NCBI RefSeq assembly: GCF_004115265.2 | Contig: NC_046284.1 | Span: 107,694,205 to 107,758,204, forward strand | Direction of reading: 5' to 3' | DNA length: 64,000 nt | Source of the DNA: Rhinolophus ferrumequinum | Lineage: Eukaryota > Chordata > Mammalia > Chiroptera > Rhinolophidae | Shown here: positions 1 through 15,574 of the stretch, in pieces | Numbering within the stretch: position 1 is the stretch's first letter | How the letters are laid out: each line of letters starts with the position of its first letter | Program-made: the position numbers and the translations under genes | Notes under the pieces: generated by a model | What the model was told of the DNA's origin: nothing | Database searches by the model: none | What the model saw: only the letters and a program-made list of their open reading frames with translations

Positions 1-344
1 TTGATTATGGCCACCTCCTCTCACTCACTCCTACCTACCACCTGTGGTCGTGGCACCCTGTTATCTATTTGGCAGCAGCTCCATGTTGAAGAAAGATTTG
101 CTTCTGTGTCTAGACCCTGGGCCTCGATGCAGATAGAGAATTCCTGGGCCTCATCTTGTCCTTCCACATGAAGGAGACACAAGGGCACTACCACTTGACT
201 GCTGCTTTAAGAGTTGGAATGACACCTCTACAGGTTCCTGCCTCTGCACGTCCCAGAGCAGTTGGAAATGATTACTGCACTTTCAACCCTCAGCTTCCTG
301 GGCAAAATTTTGATGTCCATGGACAGTTGGTCTCCTGAAACAAG
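1..344. other. No gene recognised
   Basis: I see no coding frame with recognisable homology and no repeat that I can name. The only open frames are short and lack family features. Confidence 0.5.
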
Positions 345-665
345 GAGAAAATTCTACCATTTGCGACAACATGGATGGACCTTGGGGCATTATGTTAAGT
401 GAAATAAGTTAGACAGAGAAAAACAAATACCTTATAATCGCACTGACACGGGGATTTTAAGCCCCTTTTCCCCCAAAAAAAAGAAACCCACAAAAAAACC
501 CAGAAACTCATAGAAAAAGAGATCAGATTTGTGGTTACCAGAGGCAAGGGGTGGGAGGAGAGGGGATTGAAGGAAGGTGGTCAAAGGTATAAACTTCCAG
601 TTATAGCAGAAATAAGTACTTGGGATGTAATATACAACATGATGACTACAGTCAACAGCGAGCTG
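345..665 (+). repeat. L1 3'-end fragment, sense
   Basis: The text reads like the end of L1 ORF2 and its 3'UTR: an 'acaacatggatggacc' motif, then 'aagtgaaataagttagacag', then the 'gtggttaccagaggcaaggg' stretch. The same order occurs at the end of the full-length L1 at 43.6-50.0 kb, but this copy is much more diverged, so it is an older subfamily. Confidence 0.65.
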
Positions 666-2515
666 GGTTTTCCCACTCCTGTCCCTGTCTGTCCCTGGCT
701 CTTTCTGGCTCTTCAAAGCGGTTCCAATAGCCTAAGAGTAATTTCCCAAGAAGAGTTGCAGATACAGACCATTAAAAGCAAAAGCACACAGAAGGCAGGT
801 GAGGGGCATGTAGAAATTGTAAACGGGATCCAAGGGGACCTGGGTGGGGCCTGAAGAGTGTCCACCTCAGAAGGTGATATGCCCTGGAGACGCTAACCCC
901 CGGAAGGTAAGGGATGGAGTTTTTTGACAGTGGAGTGAAAACTATACAGAACAAATTGAAAGAAGAGGGCTCTCTCTTTCTCTCTGGAAGCGACAGAGGA
1001 GAGTGGGCCTGTAAGTGAGGTTGCGAACTGGGATGTGCCTTTAAAAGGACTCCACTCTCCTCAGTGAAGTGTTTAATGTCCTTAGTTGTTTTCTTTTGGA
1101 TTATGAGAGGAGTCATATTTGACATCCAGTTAAAAGTATTTTCTACCTTGCAATGCCATTAAATTTTCCCCAATAGGTCAGTAAAGTCTTAAATACATTC
1201 TCACCTGCTATTCTGGGGAAATGGAAGGTAGGCTACTGCAGAGAATGTGGCCCACCCTTATCACCCTACTGCCCCAGGATAGCATTGTCACAAGGAGGAA
1301 GACATGGCCACAGGGCGTGGCCCAGAGCAGGAGCTCACAAAGCAGGAAAGGAGGTGCCAAGTGGATGACTCTGGAGAAGAGAGATGACAAACCCCCTTTT
1401 CTCCAAATATAACAGAAAAAAAAGACACCTTTGAAGAGAGTAGGGAGAAGCTAATGCTTGGGTTACATTTAGAGTTTAAGTGTCACACCAGATGTGAGAG
1501 GTTCTTACAAGAGATGACACCTTCATACCTTGGCCTTGTAAGGGCCAGATTGTTATCAAAATGACAATGGCACAAGGCATTGACTCTCTGAGACAGATGA
1601 ACAGATAATGAATGCTATTTCTAGAAAAATGTCGTCCAGGAGTCATATCTAGCTTTTATATCTGACAAAAGTAAAATTATAGTTGAGGTTATCATCTTTT
1701 CTTAGTAATGCATTCCAACTGTAATTTGGTATTAGACAGTGTTATATACTTAGTAACATTAGTCAGCCTTATTAAAACGAATCTGCTGACACAATTTTTT
1801 TCTTGTAAAAATATTTTAAGTTTTTACTCTTTTCAAAATGTAGATGACTAAATAGGAGGTACTTTGTCTACAGAAACTTCTTTGGGTAAGGTAAAAAAAC
1901 AGTGAGCTTGCATGTACATATAATTCAACGTATAAATATAAAAATTATATAAATATAAAAATTCTATATACCAAAGCCTACCGTTGTACTTGATATCTTT
2001 ATATTTACCATATATAATATTTAGACAATGTTTATGTATAAAATTTTAGCATTTATATATAAAATTATAATACATACATACCAATATATACAAATATAAC
2101 TTTATTTTTCTCAGCACCAAGCATACTTTTCACTTTTGGAGCTACATTTGGTAATTCTTGCAAAACCATGCAATCTATGGGCTGGTTTAGGTATTAGAGT
2201 GTTGTGGATAACGAAAAAGGTCTTTAGTTTTAGCCCTTGTCCTTGGAAAACTTTCTAAGTGGTAGCATGAGTCCACTTTTGGACCTCGACAGGTATGGCA
2301 TAGTGGATGTAACTGAGTCTTTGAATGATGACACCCATCTTGCTTTGCTTCCAGATCGTGATCCTGAATGTTGTCTGCATGATAAGTCTCCTGGATACGA
2401 ATACCTTTTGGACCTGTTCATTTTCTTGTGATTTTCTTCCTTCTAGCATTTTGAGGGTCTGCTAATTAAGGTTCTGTGGAATGTAAGCCTCACCTGAATA
2501 AGTGCTTCACCTTGG
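666..2515. other. Non-genic stretch, AT-rich block at about 1900-2110
   Basis: No homology to a gene is visible. The 1900-2110 segment is strongly AT-rich, with repeated TATA/ATAT runs, and looks like degenerate simple sequence. Small open frames on both strands here have no recognisable domains. Confidence 0.5.
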
Positions 2516-2529
2516 GAAGAATTAGAAAT

Positions 2530-2562
2530 AGGGTGGGGGGGGGGGGGTGGGGGTGGGGGAAG
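2530..2562 (+). repeat. Guanine-run low-complexity tract
   Basis: A near-continuous run of G broken by single T bases. It could form a G-quadruplex on the plus strand and is prone to length change. Confidence 0.8.
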
Positions 2563-2763
2563 CAGAAGCTGGGATTCCTAAAGTCCTTGCTAGAATATCT
2601 GCCATTTTTAATGTAAATGTTAGGAAGCCCACAGGCTTCTAGGCAGAACATTTTAATTTCAGGGAAAAGATAAAACTTGTCTTCCAGAAAAACACCAAAA
2701 CCAAGAGGTATATTTTGCTAGTGGGGTTGTTTCTGTGTGCTTCTCCCAAGCCACTGCTGATGG

Positions 2764-2813
2764 ATGGATGGAGGAGGAGGAGGAGGAGAAGCAAGAGGAG
2801 GAGGAGGAGGAGG
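2764..2813 (+). repeat. (GGA)n trinucleotide repeat
   Basis: A purine-only run of GGA/AGG triplets. All plus frames read as runs of E, R or G, so the short open frames across it are by-products of the repeat. Confidence 0.8.
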
Positions 2814-3049
2814 ATATCAGCTCCCTATTTCCCCTCAGAGGCCTGTGGGGGGAATGTTCCATTTCTGCAGGACTTTTGGCCTGGTCACTTTCCCAGCACA
2901 TACACTGCCAACTCCTCTCTGCTCTCAGCTCACAGTTTATACTCATCACCTCCATCTCCCTGCCCTGAGTGTAACCAGAGACAGGGATAACCCCATGACG
3001 CAAACTGAGATTACCTGCTCGAGAGTTCCATTTACCTTTATAGAATGAC

Positions 3050-3250
3050 CATGCCTAACATTTATGGAGCATTCATCATCTACAGAGTGTTTGCTTACCT
3101 TACTCTCTCAAAGTCTCAATTGTACAGAGGAGAAAATAGACTCAGAAAGGTTTTAAAACTCGTCAGCGCTCACATAACTGGAGCAAACCCAGGAATATGA
3201 AAGAGGCCTATCTGGTTTCAGAGCCTGAGTTCTACCCAACTATATTGTTC
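3050..3250 (+). repeat. MIR SINE fragment
   Basis: Diverged MIR-type core: a statement-like order of 'tttatggagcattcatc', a 'cagaggagaaaata' segment, and the 'gctcacataactgg' stretch typical of the MIR core region. The copy is old and mammal-wide in type. Confidence 0.6.
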
Positions 3251-3564
3251 TCGTTAGCTTTGTTTTGCATTCCCCAAAGACCCTAAACTTCTTGCTTACT
3301 TGTTTCTGAAATTTGAAATCTTGGAAACAAAACATGCTATAAAATTAAATTAAAGAAGGATGACATTAGATGTCCTGGGAAAGGCTGCATGCATCGTTTG
3401 TGTGCATCATTTTTTCCCCTTAATTTCAATCAGATATTACACAACCAGGTAGTATTCTTTTGTTAGAGAATTCGTGGAGTTCTGCAAATTTAGATTCAGA
3501 GAACTGTAGGCAGCAGAATACAGGTCTTCCCTAATTCTCAGCACCATCTATCACGTAAAATAAG

Positions 3565-4048
3565 TATTCATTTTCTAGTGCTGCTATAACAAATTACCAC
3601 TAATGTGGTGGCTTAAAACAACATAAAGTTATAATCTTACAGTGCTGGAAGTCAGAAGTCTGAAATGGATCTTGCTACCCCAAAATTAAGGTGTTGACAA
3701 GGCTGCATTCCTTTTTGGAGACTCCAGGGAGGATCTGTTTTCTAGCCTTTTCCAGCTTCTAGAGGCTGCCTGCATTCCTTGGCTCATGGCCCTTTCCTCC
3801 ATCTTCAAGGCCAGAAGTGTAGAATCTTCCAATCTCTCTCTCTGACTCTCCTGCCTCCCTCTTTCCCTTATGAGGACCCTAGTGATTATATTGAGCCCAC
3901 CCAGAAAATCAAGGATAATAGCCTATCTCAAGTTCCACATCTTAATCATACCTACAAAGTCCCCTCTGCACTGGAAGGTAACATATTCATTGGTTCCAAA
4001 GATTAGGAGGTGGACATCTTGGGGGCGGACATAATTCTGTCTACAAGT
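3565..4048 (-). repeat. Fossil LTR, MaLR (ERVL-MaLR) type
   Basis: The segment carries the order typical of solo MaLR-type LTRs read backwards: 'ctgctataacaaattacc', then 'gtggcttaaaacaac', then a 'gctggaagtcagaagtctg' block, and it closes with a 'gacataattctgtctaca'-like end. No internal region is seen, so it looks like a solo LTR and is broken. Divergence suggests an age near the base of placental mammals. The subfamily is uncertain. Confidence 0.6.
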
Positions 4049-4684
4049 ACCTAGTTATATGCGAGGCATTGTGCTATGTCCTGGGTAAGCAGTAGCGAGC
4101 AAAAAGGTAGCAGTCCCTGCTCTTATGGCCATTTACAGTCTAAAGAATGTTGCCATTCCCCAAGTTCCTACAGTCTTGACCAAAAAAACAAAAAAAAACA
4201 AAAAAGGTTGTGAGGTTATGAATTATATGTTACACCATATAAATCACCAGAAGCCACTCATCTCTTAAAGCTAGCAACTCTGAGTCAAATTCAACTCTTT
4301 CCTTGTTTTCAACTCTTATAACCAATTACTTATCAAGCCCTGCTCAATCTACCTGAGAAATGACTCAAGTATTTCTTTCACATCTTCCCTAATATTGACC
4401 CCATGAGTTGCCACTGGGTATGGCAATCACTTCCTAACCTGTTTCTTGCCACCAGTCTCGCCCCACTCCAATCCATTGTCCTCACCATGGCTCTAGTTAA
4501 CATGCTAAAAGAAGTGACTATTTCTCTTCAAACCATTCATTAGTTCCCTACTATCGCCAAAAAAATAAAATATAAAGATTCTGAAGCAATCAGAAGGGTG
4601 GTGGTGAAGGAAAGCATGGCTGACCTTTAATGAGTTCCCACTATGTGCAAGGCATTATTTTATGGACATAGTTTATATGGACTA

Positions 4685-4914
4685 CGAGGTGTGATCAAAC
4701 AATACGGTGAATGTGTCGAGGCAGCCATGACAGCATAACTAAAGACACTCACAAAACAGGACTTCCAGAACTGCTTCAGAAAGTGGCAAGAACGATGGGA
4801 TAAGTGTGTTTGAAGAAAGGGGGAGTATTTTGAGGGGGATTAATGGCAATGTGTCTTTTACTGTAATAATTTTTTTAAATTGAAACATTCACTGTATTTT
4901 TTGATCACACCTCG
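4685..4914 (+). mobile_element. Deleted mariner-type DNA transposon
   Basis: The ends are inverted: 'gaggtgtgatcaaacaatac' at the left and its complement with a 'ttttttgatcacacctc' core at the right, next to TA at 4683-4684. The interior keeps only the C-terminal part of a mariner transposase on the plus strand: residues DFQNCF, KWQERWDKCV and GEYFEGD are readable, with stops between them. It belongs to the same family as the fold-back element at 33977-34497. Confidence 0.75.
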
Positions 4915-4924
4915 TGTGTTACTT

Positions 4925-5066
4925 AGACTTCACAACATCTAAATGAAATAGGCATCATCATCACCACCACCACCACCCCAATTTATAAATAAAGAAACAG
5001 GAGCACAAGAGTCAAGTAACTTGCTCAAGGGTGCACAGATAATTAATGGAACTAGGGTTTAGACCC
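4925..5066 (+). repeat. MIR SINE fragment with CAC-triplet run
   Basis: MIR-like: 'aaagaaacaggagcacaaga', then 'gtaacttgctcaagg', then 'gcacagataattaatgga'. A short CAT/CAC triplet run lies in its left half. Confidence 0.65.
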
Positions 5067-5074
5067 AGAAATAT

Positions 5075-6600
5075 GTAGAAATTGACAAGGTGATTCTAAA
5101 ATGTATATGGAAAGATGAAAGGACTAGGATAGCCAAAATTATTTTGCAAAATAAGAATAAAGTTCAAGCTTTATCACTAACTGATTTCAAAATTTATTAT
5201 AAAGCTACAGTAATTAAGACAGAGTGGTACTGGCACAAAAATAAACAGATAGATCAGTAGCCCAGAATTGAGAGTCCAGAAAAAGGGCTTCACATCTATG
5301 GTCAATTGATTTTCCACAAAGTTGAAAAGTCAATTCAATGGAGAAACGACAGTCTTTTCAACAAACGATGCTGGAACACTTGGACATCCATAACCTTGAC
5401 TTATACCTCACACCTCATACAAAAATGAACTCAAAATGGACAATAAACTTAAATATGAAACTTAAAACTATAAAACTTCCAGAAGAAAACATAGCAGAAT
5501 ATCTTTGTGACCTTGGATTTGGCAACAATTTCTTAGATCTGACTCTAAAAGCACGATTTAGAAAAGAAAAAAGTGATAAATTGGACTTCATCAATATTAA
5601 GAAATTCTGCTCTTCAAAAATGCACTGTTAGGAGAATGAAAAGATTAACTAAAGCCTGGGAGAAAATGTTTGCCAGACACATATTCCTAAATGACTTGTA
5701 TCCAGACCATATCAATGTTTCAAACCTCATTGATAAGAAAACAACCCAATGAAAAATAGGCAAAATATTTGAAGAGATATATCAACAAACATATGTGGAT
5801 AGAAAATAAGCTCATAAAAAGATACTCAACATCATTAATAATTAGGAAAATGTAAATTAAAACCACAATGAGGTACACTGGACACTAGAATGGCTCAAAA
5901 CAAAACAAACCTGACAATATCAAGTGCTAACAAGGGTTTGGAGCAACTGGGACTCTAAGTATAGCTGTTGGAAATACAAAAGGGTATAGACACTTTAAAA
6001 AAATAGTTTGGTAGTTTCTTATAAAGTTAAACATATACCTACCACATGACAACATTGTCCCACCTGAGTATTTACCCAAGTGAAAATGAAAACTATGTTC
6101 ACAGAAAATCTTGTTTGCAAATGTTTACATCAACTTTGTTTATCATCACCAAAAACTGGACACAACACGTATATCTTCCAACTATTAAATGGGTAAACAA
6201 TTCTGGTACATCAATACAATGGAATATTATGCAGCAATGAAATGGAACAAACTAATTTTATGTGAAAAAAGGATAAAGCTTACATGTAGTGATGTGACAG
6301 AATCCAGTCCCAAGAGCTATGTGATTTACAATGCCACTTATATGACATTCTGGAAAAGGAAACCTACAGGAACAGAAAACAGATAAATGGTTTCCAGGGA
6401 CTCTGGGTAGAGGACAAATTGACTCCAAATATGTATGAGGGCATTTTTTGCACGTTGAAAAATTTCTATATCTTGATTGTAGTGGGGGTCACACAACTGA
6501 CAACATGTTTCAAAACTCACAGAAATATACACTAAAAAGGAAAATTATACTCTGTATATTATACTTAATAAAAAAACTTTACCTTGAACTCAATTAATAT
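5075..6600 (+). repeat. Old L1 fragment: ORF2 C-terminus and 3'UTR
   Basis: A sense L1 remnant. At 5338-5631 the frame reads L1 ORF2 C-terminal sequence, including a DLYLTPHTKMNSKW-type motif and KLDFINIKKFCSS. The region after it continues with the ORF2 tail ('atggaatattatgcagcaatg' region at 6221-6241) and a 3'UTR. Many stops separate the frames, so this is an ancient, non-functional copy. Confidence 0.8.
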
Positions 6601-7158
6601 AGAACAAAAAGTTAACATTTGCAAATTAAGCAAACTATCTTGCAATTAATACAATTCTCTTCTTCCTCTAGTATACCTCAGTCTGGACATGACTTTTCTC
6701 AGCATGTGCATCTCCCCGGAGCTGCTGTAGGGGAGGGCAGGAGTCAGAGTCCTTATAATGAGCCAGCATGCTCATTAACAGGCTCGGAAGGCTCCAAGGA
6801 CAGTGTGCACAGAGTCATTGTAAAAAGCTCATCTTGTGGGAAGACCAGGCAATTAGTGAGCTCAGGTGAAGGGCATGGCGGAGCCATGATGAGCACCGCC
6901 AGGCCAACTAATGCACACTGGAACACACGCACAACCAGGTTCAGAGTCTCATCCAGTGCACCCATAAGCTCAGGTGGCCTTGGGGTCCTCTCGGCGGGAA
7001 GCAAGGAGTGGGTCACAGCCTCCCTTTGGGGCCATGGGCTTTAATAGCTGACTGAAAAAAAAATCACATCCACTTACCCATCTCACTTGGATGGAGTACA
7101 ATTTCACTTCTCCATGTGCCCAGATACATCACATGGCACATTTCTCCACAAGGTTAAG
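6601..7158. other. Non-genic stretch
   Basis: A plus-strand open frame of about 140 codons (6619-7044) lies here, but it has no recognisable domain, no plausible ATG context, and competing frames on the other strand. I treat it as chance. Confidence 0.4.
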
Positions 7159-7172
7159 AATGAATGTCCAAG

Positions 7173-7417
7173 GGGGCGGCCGGATGGCTCAGTCGGTTAG
7201 AGCGCCAGCTCTCAACACAAGGTCGCCGGCTCAATTCCCACATGGGATGGTGGGCTGCACCCCCTGCAACCAAAGATTGAACACGGTGACTGGACTTGGA
7301 GTTGAGCTGCGCCCTCCACAACTAGATTGAAGACAACGACTTGGAGCTGATGGGCCCTGGAGAAACACACTGTTCCCCAATATTCCCCAATAAAAAAAAT
7401 TTCAAATTAAAAAAAAA
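7173..7417 (+). mobile_element. VES SINE (bat tRNA-derived SINE)
   Basis: It starts with 'ggcggccggatggctcagtc' followed by the tRNA-like B box region 'ggctcaattcccac'. The tail has 'gttccccaatattccccaat' and poly(A). A 14-bp target duplication, 'aatgaatgtccaag' at 7159-7172 and 7418-7431, differs at one base. VES SINEs are restricted to bats, which is the main evidence for the host order. Confidence 0.92.
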
Positions 7418-7431
7418 AATGAATGTCCGAG

Positions 7432-8085
7432 TTCTCCCACTTACCTTTGGTCGTAGGTGGAGCAGAAGCTGCCGGTGCCCTGCCCACCTCCCCGTGTACT
7501 CGCCATTCTATACACGTGCACAGTCACAAGTCACAAGTACCTGTGACCCTCTGTATGAAGGCATTCTCCGGCCACATCACACCACATGAGTGTTTTTCCT
7601 ATGTGGTAACCCAGAATGACAGGGAATAATGTCTGTTCCCCAGGACTGTCCTCAGTCAGTGAGAGAGAGGAGTGGATGGATACGTACCCCCGCTTCCTTC
7701 CCTCTGGGGTGGAACAACCTGAGGCTTGCTCTGTACTGTCTCCCAGCGGTTCCCAGCAGGGACCAGTTATTCACAGCAGGCTTCTGCTCATGAATGTGCC
7801 TTCTGTGGTCTAGTTTCCCATCCATCCCTGGCTCAGCTCCCCTTTCCCTCGGCAGGGCTTCACCGGATGACTCCCAAATAAACGACTGGCATTCACATCC
7901 TCTTGTCAGGGTATGCTTCTGGGGAAACCCAACCTCACACACCGTCGATGCAACAACTGAAGATCCAGTCCGAACCATACCACAGTGGGCAGATACCCCT
8001 CTCTACAAAGTGAGAGGTACCCTGGGACGTCAGCAAAGAGGCTGCATTTGGATCACACTCACGGTGGGCAGAGCAGGGTAGCTGA
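7432..8085. other. Non-genic stretch, possibly an old LTR piece
   Basis: No gene is visible. The 7640-7960 segment has an 'aaataaacgactggcattc' stretch and a 'gtatgcttctggggaaaccc' end that recall old mammalian LTRs, but I cannot assign a family. Confidence 0.3.
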
Positions 8086-8256
8086 GTGCTTCTCAACCAG
8101 GGTACGATTTACCCCCAGGGGATATTTGGCCACAACAGGAGCCATTTTGCTCATCACAGCTGGGATGAGTGTTGCTGCCATCTAGTGCTGCTCAACATCG
8201 CCCCACAATAAGTGCCAACAGTGCCAAGGTTCAGAAACCGTGGCACAGCATAGCTC
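8086..8256 (+). repeat. MER20-like hAT-Charlie fragment
   Basis: The ends read 'cttctcaaccagggtacgat' and 'gtgccaaggttcagaaac', with a 'cccccaggggatatttggcc' block between them, as in the MER20 family of non-autonomous hAT elements. It is an ancient copy. Confidence 0.7.
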
Positions 8257-10595
8257 CAGTGTCACAGACCCGGCTCTGGGTGTTTTCCTCATCTATAAGG
8301 AGGGATGAAATATTTACTTCACAAGGTTTTTATGAGCCTTGTGTTGAGGGAATTAGAACGTGGAGTCAACCATTCCTTTATTCAATAGTGCCAATCCTAT
8401 GCCAAGCAATGGCCAAGTTGGTGACCGAACAAAGCTAAAAAAGACATCATCTCTGCCCTCAGAGACTCCCTAGGCTGGGTGTGGAGCGAGAGTTCAAACA
8501 CTCCATTCCTCTGCACGGTGAAGCCTGGCTCGAATAAGGTACATGGCTCGAATAAGGCATATGGAAAGAGCGCTTTGGCAGAAGAGCAGCGACAAGGGGA
8601 CGTGCTTCCTGGAAGCCAAGAGGGGATATTGGAGGTGACAGGTGGGGATCGGCAGGGGCCTAGGCAGAGAGGGCCCTTCAGCAGAGGAAACAGCCCTTTG
8701 CAAGGGCACAGAGCCCTGAGCGGGGTGGCCTGCCTGCAGCAGGGTGGCTGTGCTCAGAGCACAGAAACGTGGGAAAGAGAGGAGCGAGATGAGGCTGGGG
8801 AGGCGGCAGGCCCCAGGTGGCCAGGGGCCTATGTGCAGGGCTGTGACCCGGCGAGGCAAGTGACGCATCTAAGGCACTGACCCTGACGGGACTTCATGAC
8901 CCGGAGAGTAGGTGTCTCCTTCCCACCGGTGGCCCAGGCCCCCCACTTGCCTCACCCTAGTCCGGGCCCTCCTCCTTTACCAGGCTGAGAAGCTAGGCAA
9001 CGCAGTCCGCAGGCCAGGAGCAGCCAGCAGAAGCCTTGGACCTCTTTAATTTTGAGGAGGATAACCTGACTCCAACACAATTCCTGGGGCCACTTCTCAT
9101 CCAACAAATTCTCTAGCTCAGATGAACAAGAGAGCAGAGCTTTCCCTTTCTAATGAGCTTTCCCACCGACATGGAATACTGTGACAGAATGAGCCCTTTT
9201 CAGACCCAACACACAGCAGATTCCTGAGGACAGAAGCCGAACGGGACCATGACTGGTGAGAAGCCTGCGAGGGTCTGCCCGGCAGCCACGTTCATCCATT
9301 CGAGTTGGAAGAGCGAGGCAGTGCTTTGAATGAGGGTCAGAGCTCACGTTGACCTCACTAATTCGGGCGGGCTTTATTAAAATTGGCTATTTGGATTCTT
9401 GGATGGCAAAACATGATTTAGCTATCCAGTCTTACGCTTTGCCTAAATTTGGGCATGTGGAGAAGAGAGGGAGACAGGGAAGGATGTTTAAAAGAGTTAA
9501 GACACTCAACACATTTCAAGCAGCCTTGAGGCACTCCGCAGGTGTGCCCAAAGACAACTGACATGCTAGGAGGCAATTATTCTTGTCTATTCCTGAGTGA
9601 GGGTCATCTTTAAGGAATTCTTAGTCAAGAGGTTTTTAAATCTATTGCAATAGACTGTATATCTACTATATATGTAATTATCACAATTGCTATTGGTGTT
9701 AAAAAACACACATTCCTTTTCGAGTAGTCTGTAATTCAGGAGATCCACCAATTCGACTTGTTTTCTTCTCATTTGTGAGACTTTAACACGATATCACATT
9801 ATCATTATGTCTACATCTAAACAACAAGATATTCTTTTAAAAACCTGTTCAAAAAGACTGGCAGATGTCAAGGTGATGGCAAACAATGTCCCACAAATGA
9901 CCTAAGACCCCATATCTCTCCAAACCCATCCTTAGGACTGTAGCCACAGTCTAGAGTTACAGCAATCATTCAAATCTACCGCCATCTCCTGGAAGGATAG
10001 TTCTCAACTCTATCAGATGTGAACCACCTTCTAAAAGAAGTAGTTTAATCCTGGACTGCAATTCGTAGACAATATAACTTACCTACCACAAACTTACCTA
10101 CTTAAAAAACAAACAATAAAGCCCTTACTGTAATACATAGGCAGATAAAAGGTAAGTACTATGCATGCGAATTCCATGTTACGGGCACATCTAGAGGAAA
10201 ACCAGTAGGCAGGAAGGAGAGCGCTGCCAGACTGAGGGAAGAATTCCGATGCTCTCACCACAGCCTCCAGGCACGCAAGAGGTACGAATATGGGCTCTTT
10301 GGGGCGTGTTAAACCGGTGGCGGATACCAAGAGCAGGCCTGCCACCGATGACAAAAGATTTCAAAACCAGTAAACAGCCCTTGAGGACGTGCTCACCGAG
10401 AAAGCAAATGACCACCATCCGTGACTTTCCCAGCAATTGAATTCCTGGGAACATTGGTGGGTATTAAAACCATACCGAAAAATGAGGGATTTCTGTGGTT
10501 GGTGGTTTCTGCTTCGGCGTGCATGCCTTTAACGGTAAACGCAAATTAAAGGTGCTGCCTGGCACAGCCTCCAGCGAAAGTGTGGGCACTTGGGC
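8257..10595. other. Non-genic stretch upstream of the SUPT20H-like gene
   Basis: I see no gene or clear repeat here. Open frames of up to 133 codons (8479-8880 plus, 8494-8868 minus) oppose each other in a GC-richer segment and show no domain. A CpG content rise begins at about 10600. Confidence 0.45.
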
Positions 10596-10599
10596 CTCC

Positions 10600-10887
10600 A
10601 GCCCCGGAGGCCAAGCCCGAGGCCTACCTTCGCAGGGGTGTGGAGTAAGGGTGGGGGAGGGGTGGAGGTGGAGGCGGGAAGGAGGAAAAGGAGGCGGGGA
10701 CAGCGAGCGCGCATGCGCACCAATGAGCCCGGGCCGGGACTGGGAGAAACGGGACGGTGAAGGTGGCGGTGGCGGCGGAGGCGGCTGCTGCGGGCTGCTG
10801 GGGATCACATCCACTTCCCGCTCAGCCTGCAGCCAGGAGCAGCTGCGAGGTGAAGGCTCCTGCACGTATAGGCCGTTCCCCGAATCG

Positions 10888-10890
<3 letters not shown>
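10600..10890 (+). promoter_or_regulatory. CpG-rich promoter / 5' exon candidate of the SUPT20H-like gene
   Basis: The segment is GC- and CpG-rich, with a GGC/GGT-triplet tract at about 10755-10800, which stands out in an AT-rich neighbourhood. No TATA box is evident. It ends at a consensus donor-like 'gtaagt' at 10888-10893. It lies about 200-480 bp upstream of the ATG at 11083. I infer a TATA-less promoter and non-coding first exon. Whether this came with the retrocopy or was recruited is unknown. Confidence 0.55.
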
Positions 10891-13697
<2,807 letters not shown>

Positions 13698-13946
13698 GTC
13701 TTGCATTGTGTTCTCTCTTGAAAAACTCAAGAGCATGGACTCCAATTAAGTCCAGTTTTCACTTCATTTTTGGTTATTTAATGTGGCAGTATTTTCCACA
13801 TTGTTAGGTGTGCAAACTTTGTACAGAAACACAGCCTCATGACTTTGACATGGAAGCAAGGAGGTGATTTAAGAAACAGGGATTGTTTTGCTTATGTCAT
13901 TGCGTGGGTGGTGGTGCTGGTCGTTGACATAGTGATTTCCTTTTCA

Positions 13947-13952
13947 AATAAA
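13947..13952 (+). terminator. Polyadenylation signal AATAAA
   Basis: This canonical hexamer lies 250 bp after the stop codon of the SUPT20H-like frame. No poly(A) remnant follows, which is consistent with an old insertion. Confidence 0.5.
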
Positions 13953-13959
13953 CGTGTTC

Positions 13960-15570
13960 CTTGTTATGGTTCTGATTTACCATAAAAACAATCTTAGTTT
14001 TCCATCATTCTTAGAAAACGTGATGACCTCTTTCTTTTTATAGTGTTTATAAACAAAATACTAAATAGTTCTGTAGCTCTGTGGAGATTGAAATTAAGCC
14101 TGCTTACTGGCCTATAACTTCCAGAACTTCCTTTTTGCCCATTATTTTTAAAAAAGAATATTTACCTATCGCTAACTTTTGGGCCCCGTGCCTGAATCCC
14201 ATCGGTTCTCAAAGGTGACTAGTGGTGATGAGGAAAATTGCAGCTGTGAATCCCCTGATTATCTTAGATGCTATAGATCTTATCTTGTGGGACTGAATAA
14301 CTTCAAAAAGGCCCACATTAAGTGCTATTATTTACTAAGTACCAGATAAGTATCTCAGTGTTTCACTGGGACCTATTTACCAATACTCTATTTCAGCAGC
14401 TGTTTCTTCTACACATTATGCATTTAATAAAAATTTAGTCAATTTATTTTATTTTACTATGTTAATTATTTCCCCCCGAAAGGAGAACTTTTTCCTTTAA
14501 ATGTAAAAAATTTGCCCCTTTTCTCTAATTAAAGTTTTTGCAAGCCTCATCTCAATTTGGCCCAGTTCTAACACTATTCTTACACTATTATTATAATTTT
14601 TATCCTTTAATCCTTTAACTTTTTTTTTTTGAACCATCGGTTATGTTCTCTGACCTTCCAACAGTCATTCTTGTTTTTTTAAGTCAGTGTCCTCTGCCGT
14701 TCCTGAAGTCTCTCGCGATTTGGCTTCATGGTCTCCTCACTGGATTATTTGAAAACTTAGAGCAATGCTTTGTTTCTGTTACTTTCCAGCTCTCGTGATT
14801 TATATTGCCATTTAGAGTTTCTGTCGCATCTTCCACCTGGATTCTAAGACTGTGATAGCAAAAACTGAATCTCGCACTTGTTTGTTTGCAAAGAATCCTT
14901 AGCACAACATCTTACGCCAAAATGTTTAACCTGTATTTGCCAGGTACGTGTAATATACTTAACCTATGTGGTTTTATAGAAGTGGTGCTGAACTTAGAAT
15001 GTAGTTGTAGAACTTAACATGTAGTTGTAGAACACTGACAAGCAGGGTGGATCCAGGTGTACGGGGCTGAAGCTTATGTCCTCGAATGTCACCCAGTCTC
15101 ACATCCACAACTGGCAACACTAAATCAAGAAGCATTTCTCTATTCTCCAGTGCTCTCTCCCCCAGATCTGGGCAGGCTACTCTGGAAAAGAAACTCCTGG
15201 GGCGGGGGCATTTTCAGGCCACCAGCTCCTGCGTTTGGACACTTACTGAACCTCTCCAGGTCGTGCTTGTTCTCCCACAGGTCCGGTCCAGGTCCAGCCC
15301 AGTCCAGCCTGTAGACCGCCGCCCCCCAGAGTGATTTCTATTGTAATGTTCTAAATGTAACAAATCCAGAGTAGGCTCAGTTTATGATTTCTCTAAAACA
15401 ATAAAACTACAATACCAATAAAGTTGAAATCATGTTATTTTAACAGGATGAACGGGTTTTAAAACTTTTCAATGAGTTAGAAGCGCATCACGTAAACTGT
15501 AGCATCTTAACCAATTTAAAGTTGCATGTTCTGCAACAGGTCTCTAGAATTGTTTTCATCTTGCAAAGGT
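13960..15570. other. Non-genic stretch, AT-rich 3' flank
   Basis: The part nearest the gene may be 3'UTR of the retrogene. Beyond that I recognise no gene. The short open frames at 15057-15334 overlap each other and carry no domain. Confidence 0.45.
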
Positions 15571-15574
15571 GAAC

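Noticed and set aside
8479-8880. 133-codon plus frame opposed by a 124-codon minus frame
   Set aside because: Mutually overlapping opposite frames in GC-rich sequence with no homology suggest chance.
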